From positions 104,862 through 114,053 of the forward strand of contig FR901027.1 of NCBI GenBank assembly GCA_000437555.1: a stretch of 9,192 bases of DNA, written 5' to 3'. Source of the stretch: Acidaminococcus sp. CAG:917. GTDB lineage: Bacteria; Bacillota; Clostridia; Christensenellales; CAG-917. This document shows positions 6,660 to 9,192 of this stretch, in pieces (the stretch's first letter is position 1; every line of letters begins with the position of its first letter). The notes below the pieces were generated by a model. It searched no databases. It had not been told where the DNA came from and saw only the letters and a list, made by a program, of their open reading frames with translations. The position numbers and the translations under genes were made by a program.

Positions 6660-6836
6660 TTACTTACAACCGCAGCCGCCGCAGCAGCATAAGATGATAA
6701 GTAACGGCAAGCAGCCGCAGATATCGTTGCCGAATCCACAGCCGTTTCCACAGCCACAGCATGAGAGCAAAATAAGTAACAAGATAAGGTCACAGCAATT
6801 GCATCCGCAAGCATTTTGACCAAAGAGTCCGTTCAT
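6660..6836 (-). CDS. Small Cys/Gly-rich protein of unknown function
   Basis: The 58-residue product has 15 Cys and 12 Gly. It has two similar halves: CGCNCC, a hydrophobic run LILLLILLS (17-25), then CCGCGNGCG; and CGC, a shorter run LPLLIIL (43-49), then CCCGGCGC. Similar tiny Cys-rich proteins are common in Clostridia, sometimes given the uninformative label chorion-class high-cysteine protein; no function is known to me. There is no typical signal peptide. The hydrophobic runs suggest membrane or self-association; the Cys pairs suggest metal binding or cross-linking, both inference. The start is the ATG at 6836, behind a run of five G about 8 nt upstream; an in-frame ATG at 6893 would put that site inside the gene. 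Two GAAA-capped hairpins follow the stop, so it seems to be transcribed alone. Confidence 0.75.
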   Translation of the reverse strand: MNGLFGQNACGCNCCDLILLLILLSCCGCGNGCGFGNDICGCLPLLIILCCCGGCGCK

Positions 6837-6858
6837 AGCTTTTCCCCCTTTTTTTATT

Positions 6859-6870
6859 TGGGTTTCCCCA
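6859..6870 (-). other. Short GAAA-capped hairpin in the 5' leader of the Cys-rich gene
   Basis: On the minus strand TGGG-GAAA-CCCA forms a 4-bp stem with a GAAA loop, about 10 nt before the G-rich ribosome binding site. The stem is short and may be chance, but it repeats the loop of the two hairpins after the gene. Confidence 0.35.
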
Positions 6871-6930
6871 TACTTCAATTTACGCAATGACAAAAATTTG
6901 TGTGATAAAAAATTTAAAAAATAGGAATAC

Positions 6931-6959
6931 TTGACATAAAACTAAAGATATAATATTAT
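6931..6959 (+). promoter_or_regulatory. glyS: Sigma-A promoter of glyS
   Basis: A perfect TTGACA (6931-6936) and TATTAT (6954-6959) are 17 nt apart. Start of transcription is expected near 6966, giving a leader of about 158 nt. A TATAAT at 6949-6954 is too close (12 nt) to serve this -35. Confidence 0.8.
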
Positions 6960-7046
6960 TTTAAAGATAATTATACTGTGTATAAAATGTATATAAAACG
7001 TGAAAGGGTAAAACCTTTAGAGCGTTAAAACTTAAACTTATACAAA

Positions 7047-7078
7047 TAAAATTCGCAATATATAAAATTTGCAATATA
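7047..7078. repeat. Two-copy 16-bp tandem repeat in the glyS leader
   Basis: 7047-7062 and 7063-7078 are adjacent and differ at a single base (c/t at the eighth position). They sit between promoter and ribosome binding site of glyS in very AT-rich DNA. Confidence 0.65.
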
Positions 7079-7123
7079 TTAAAAATTCAAATTTAAAATT
7101 TCATATATAAGAAGGTATTTTTT

Positions 7124-8506
7124 ATGGCAAAACTCACTATGGACAAACTCGTCGCTCTGTGCAAAAACAGAGGCTTTATCTACCCCGGCAGTGAAATTTA
7201 CGGCGGTCTTGCAAACTCGTGGGATTACGGTCCGCTTGGCGTGTTGCTCAAAAACAACATAAAAGCGGCTTGGTGGAAAAAATTCGTCGTCGAGTCGGAA
7301 TATAACGTCGGACTTGACAGTGCGATACTTATGAATCCGTCCGTTTGGAAGGCGTCGGGTCACATAGGCGGTTTTTCCGACCCGCTTCTTGACTGCAAAG
7401 GCTGTAAAGCCCGTCACAGAGCGGATACCTTGATTGAAGAATATATGAAAAAGAAGGGCATCGAAGAAAACATCGCTTCTTGGACAAACGAGCAAATGGA
7501 AAGCTATATTGCCGAACACAAAATCCCCTGCCCGATATGCGGCAAATGCGACTTTACCCCGATAAGAAAATTTAACCTTATGTTCAAGACTTTCCAAGGC
7601 GTTACCGAAGACAGCGCCTCGGTCGTATATCTCCGCCCCGAAACGGCGCAAGGCATTTTCGTAAACTTCAAAAACGTATTGAGGACTACAAGAAGAAAAG
7701 TTCCCTTCGGCATAGGTCAGGTGGGAAAGAGCTTCCGTAACGAGATAACGCCCGGTAACTTTATCTTCAGAATAAGAGAATTCGAGCAAATGGAACTTGA
7801 GTTTTTCTGCAAGCCCGGCACAGACCTCGAGTGGTTTAAATATTGGAAAGACTTTTGCCACAATTGGCTTTTGGAACTCGGAATAAAGGACGAAAACTTA
7901 AAACTTCGTGACCACGACAAGGACGAACTCTGTTTTTATTCCAAGGCGACAACCGACTTCGAGTTTTTGTTCCCGTTCGGTTGGGGCGAGCTTTGGGGCG
8001 TTGCCGACAGAACGGACTATGACCTCAATCAGCATATGAAAGAATCGGGCAAGGATTTATCTTATATAGACCCCGTGACCAACGAAAAATACGTCCCCTA
8101 CGTCATAGAGCCGTCGCTCGGCGCAGACAGAGCGTTCCTCGCGTTTTTGTGCAACGCCTATGATGAAGAAGAAATCGACGGCGAAACGAGAGTGGTGCTT
8201 CACCTGCACCCTGCCCTCGCCCCCGTCAAAGTGGCTATACTCCCTCTTCAGAAACAGCTTGTCGAAAAAGCGGACGAGATTTTCAAAACCCTCTCCAAAA
8301 AATACAGCTGCGAGTTTGACCTTTCAGGCTCTATCGGCAAAAGATACCGCCGTCAGGACGAGATAGGAACGCCTTTCTGCGTGACCGTCGACTTCGACAC
8401 TCTCGAGGACAACACCGTCACCGTCCGTGACAGAGACACCATGAGCCAGGTAAGAGTGAGAGTGGACGAGCTTGAAAGCTACTTTGCAAAAGAGTTTGAA
8501 TATTGA
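7124..8506 (+). CDS. glyS: Glycyl-tRNA synthetase, dimeric alpha2 type
   Basis: The enzyme attaches glycine to tRNA-Gly in two ATP-dependent steps. It is the single-chain class II form, not the GlyQ/GlyS alpha2beta2 form. Its 460 residues are the usual length. Visible are the N-terminal FIYPGSEIYGGLANSWDYGPLG, two Cys pairs (CKGC at 91-94 and CPIC at 136-139) of the probable zinc-binding insertion, RPETAQGIF (171-179), class II motif 2 (about 198-226, with GKSFRNEI and FRIREFEQ), motif 3 (about 328-340, EPSLGADR), and a C-terminal anticodon-binding domain (about 365-460). The start ATG has AGAAGG 8 nt upstream (7110-7115). The leader is too short and lacks the AGGGTGG-type motif for a T-box riboswitch, which many Bacillota use for this gene. 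It is followed by about 230 nt before a terminator. Confidence 0.97.
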   Translation: MAKLTMDKLVALCKNRGFIYPGSEIYGGLANSWDYGPLGVLLKNNIKAAWWKKFVVESEYNVGLDSAILMNPSVWKASGHIGGFSDPLLDCKGCKARHRADTLIEEYMKKKGIEENIASWTNEQMESYIAEHKIPCPICGKCDFTPIRKFNLMFKTFQGVTEDSASVVYLRPETAQGIFVNFKNVLRTTRRKVPFGIGQVGKSFRNEITPGNFIFRIREFEQMELEFFCKPGTDLEWFKYWKDFCHNWLLELGIKDENLKLRDHDKDELCFYSKATTDFEFLFPFGWGELWGVADRTDYDLNQHMKESGKDLSYIDPVTNEKYVPYVIEPSLGADRAFLAFLCNAYDEEEIDGETRVVLHLHPALAPVKVAILPLQKQLVEKADEIFKTLSKKYSCEFDLSGSIGKRYRRQDEIGTPFCVTVDFDTLEDNTVTVRDRDTMSQVRVRVDELESYFAKEFEY

Positions 8507-8581
8507 TATGCTATAGTAAAACTCGCTATACGGCTTTTAGCCATTAACACGCATTTAAATTTGCGACAAACACATTCAGGT

Positions 8582-8631
8582 TTAATGCAAGTAACAACTT
8601 TTAGCCTTAATGAAAGTAACAGCATTTAGCC
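8582..8631. repeat. Two-copy 25-bp tandem repeat downstream of glyS
   Basis: 8582-8606 and 8607-8631 agree at 22 of 25 bases. A partial third match (CTTTTAGCC) occurs at 8534-8542. Confidence 0.6.
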
Positions 8632-8666
8632 TATCATTAAAAATAAGCAACTTAAAATAAACAAAT

Positions 8667-8728
8667 TTTAAAACTTACAGTTAAGTTAAAACATAATAAA
8701 TAAAAAACAAACAAGTTTAAAACTTACA
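8667..8728. repeat. 13-bp direct repeat, 49-bp period
   Basis: TTTAAAACTTACA occurs at 8667-8679 and again at 8716-8728, with similar flanks (ACAA before, TTA shortly after). In DNA this AT-rich it may be degenerate duplication without function. Confidence 0.45.
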
Positions 8729-8736
8729 ATTATCAT

Positions 8737-8768
8737 AAAAAACGGCATATCGCCGTTTTTTTGTTTTT
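8737..8768. terminator. Bidirectional Rho-independent terminator between glyS and the LRR gene
   Basis: AAAAAACGGC (8737-8746) pairs with GCCGTTTTTT (8752-8761) around a 5-nt loop. On the plus strand it ends in T7-G-T5, on the minus strand in T6. It serves glyS from one side and the LRR gene from the other. Confidence 0.8.
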
Positions 8769-8801
8769 GCAAAGCCGCAAATTTAAAACCTGCGGCTTTG
8801 C
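8769..8801. other. Long hairpin next to the terminator
   Basis: A perfect 11-bp stem (8769-8779 with 8791-8801, GCAAAGCCGCA and its complement) with an 11-nt loop. On the plus strand a T5 run comes 8 nt later; on the minus strand it is followed by an A-rich run. It may back up the terminator or protect the LRR mRNA 3' end. Confidence 0.65.
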
Positions 8802-8858
8802 CTCTCCGATTTTTAAAAAGAGTTGAATTTTTCCTTTGTTTTGCTTGACTTAAATTTT

Positions 8859-9192
8859 CTACACACTCACCGTGCCGTCCGAGCAAACCACCTTAGTAAA
8901 CGGCGAATACACATTCCAATAACTACCCTTGCTGATTGCATTCCACTGCGCCACTGTGCCTTCAAATGTGACAGAGGTTAGCGAGGTGCAACGGTAGAAC
9001 GCATAAATGTCAATGCTTGTTACGCTGTCAGGTATGGTGACAGAGGTAAGCGAGGTGCAATCACTGAACGCATCATATCCTATGCTCGTCACGCTGTTTC
9101 CTATTGTGACAGAGGTAAGCGAGGTGCAATTACAGAACGCATAATCTCCTATACTCGTTACGCTGTTTCCTATTGTGACAGAGGTAAGCGAG
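8859..9192 (-). CDS. BspA-type leucine-rich repeat protein, C-terminal end (5' part beyond window)
   Basis: The frame is open to the right edge: 110 C-terminal residues are visible. They comprise LRR_5/BspA-like repeats of 23 residues, with consensus TSLTSVTIxxSVTSIGxxAFxxC, in three to four copies, then a closing segment (FEGTVAQWNAISKGSYWNVYS to CSDGTVSV) typical of the end of such proteins in gut Bacillota and Bacteroidota. BspA-like proteins are usually secreted or surface-attached and bind host or microbial partners; the signal peptide and anchoring region would be outside the window. A GTG at 9092 could be mistaken for a start, but the repeats continue upstream without interruption. The stop is TAG at 8859-8861. 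It converges on glyS, and shares the bidirectional terminator at 8737. Confidence 0.9.
   Translation of the reverse strand, partial: SLTSVTIGNSVTSIGDYAFCNCTSLTSVTIGNSVTSIGYDAFSDCTSLTSVTIPDSVTSIDIYAFYRCTSLTSVTFEGTVAQWNAISKGSYWNVYSPFTKVVCSDGTVSV
8968..9192. repeat. 69-bp coding tandem repeats of the LRR gene
   Basis: The block beginning GTGACAGAGGT on the plus strand recurs at 8968, 9037, 9106 and 9175, a constant 69-bp period equal to 23 codons. The copies nearest the right edge are almost identical in DNA sequence, pointing to recent duplication or gene conversion. The array continues out of the window. Confidence 0.9.

Larger units (their letters stand above)
8507..8858. other. AT-rich gap between convergent glyS and the LRR gene
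   Basis: There is no credible gene. It contains a two-copy 25-bp repeat (8582-8631), a 13-bp direct repeat at 8667-8679 and 8716-8728, a bidirectional terminator (8737-8762) and a strong 11-bp stem hairpin (8769-8801). A frame on the minus strand at 8686-8886 runs through the hairpins and the LRR stop, and is discounted. Confidence 0.6.

Noticed and set aside
6530..6823. 97-codon frame overlapping the Cys-rich gene
   Set aside because: It reads through both hairpins after the Cys-rich gene in another frame, and has an Ala/Val-rich shadow composition. The Cys-rich frame has the ribosome binding site and the terminator.
6966..7123. T-box riboswitch for glyS
   Set aside because: The leader is too short, and there is no AGGGTGG-type T-box sequence or terminator/antiterminator pair.
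7079..7861. 260-codon open frame on the minus strand inside glyS
   Set aside because: It lies opposite a fully conserved synthetase, has no family resemblance and no ribosome binding site; it arises from codon bias of the real gene.
8968..9192. Regular repeats resembling a CRISPR array
   Set aside because: The 69-bp period is in frame and encodes 23-residue LRR units; there are no unique spacers and no cas genes.

Overview
The window looks like ordinary chromosomal DNA from a low-to-mid GC Bacillota, most likely an uncultured gut Clostridia. The evidence is the AT-rich intergenic DNA, strong AAAGGA/AGGAG-type ribosome binding sites, consensus sigma-A promoters, a type III pantothenate kinase, a dimeric (alpha2) glycyl-tRNA synthetase, a BspA-type leucine-rich-repeat protein and a tiny Cys/Gly-rich protein of a sort common in Clostridia. 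This assignment is an inference. I see no IS, phage, integron, CRISPR, tRNA or rRNA sequence.

Layout. 1-924 (+) is the C-terminal part of citramalate synthase, cut by the left edge, followed by a strong terminator (980-1020). From 1220 to 4693 a compact minus-strand cluster reads, in order of transcription, homoserine dehydrogenase (hom), 4-alpha-glucanotransferase (malQ), an Sfp-type 4'-phosphopantetheinyl transferase and an acyl carrier protein. The junctions are 1 nt, 0 nt and a 31-nt overlap, so they should be co-transcribed and translationally coupled. Upstream on the same strand lies coaX, with its own near-perfect promoter. Then come a divergent TspO/MBR-family membrane protein that lacks tryptophan, preceded by a possible 22-codon leader ORF overlapping it by 4 nt, and a 58-residue Cys-rich protein whose transcript ends in two GAAA-capped hairpins. 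Divergent from these, on the plus strand, is glyS behind a TTGACA/TATTAT promoter. The right edge holds the C-terminal end of a minus-strand BspA-like LRR protein, convergent with glyS and separated from it by a bidirectional terminator.

How the genes relate. CimA and Hom both feed branched-chain/aspartate-family amino-acid synthesis (isoleucine through pyruvate or through threonine). CoaX makes phosphopantothenate for CoA, and the phosphopantetheinyl transferase uses CoA to activate carrier proteins such as the ACP encoded right behind it. The ACP plus activating enzyme pair, inside a hom-malQ operon and away from any fatty-acid or polyketide gene in the window, is the most interesting arrangement here. 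The other points worth a second look are small: the Cys-rich protein and its hairpins, the leader ORF of the TspO-like gene, and short tandem repeats in three intergenic regions. I do not see a convincing undescribed multi-gene system.
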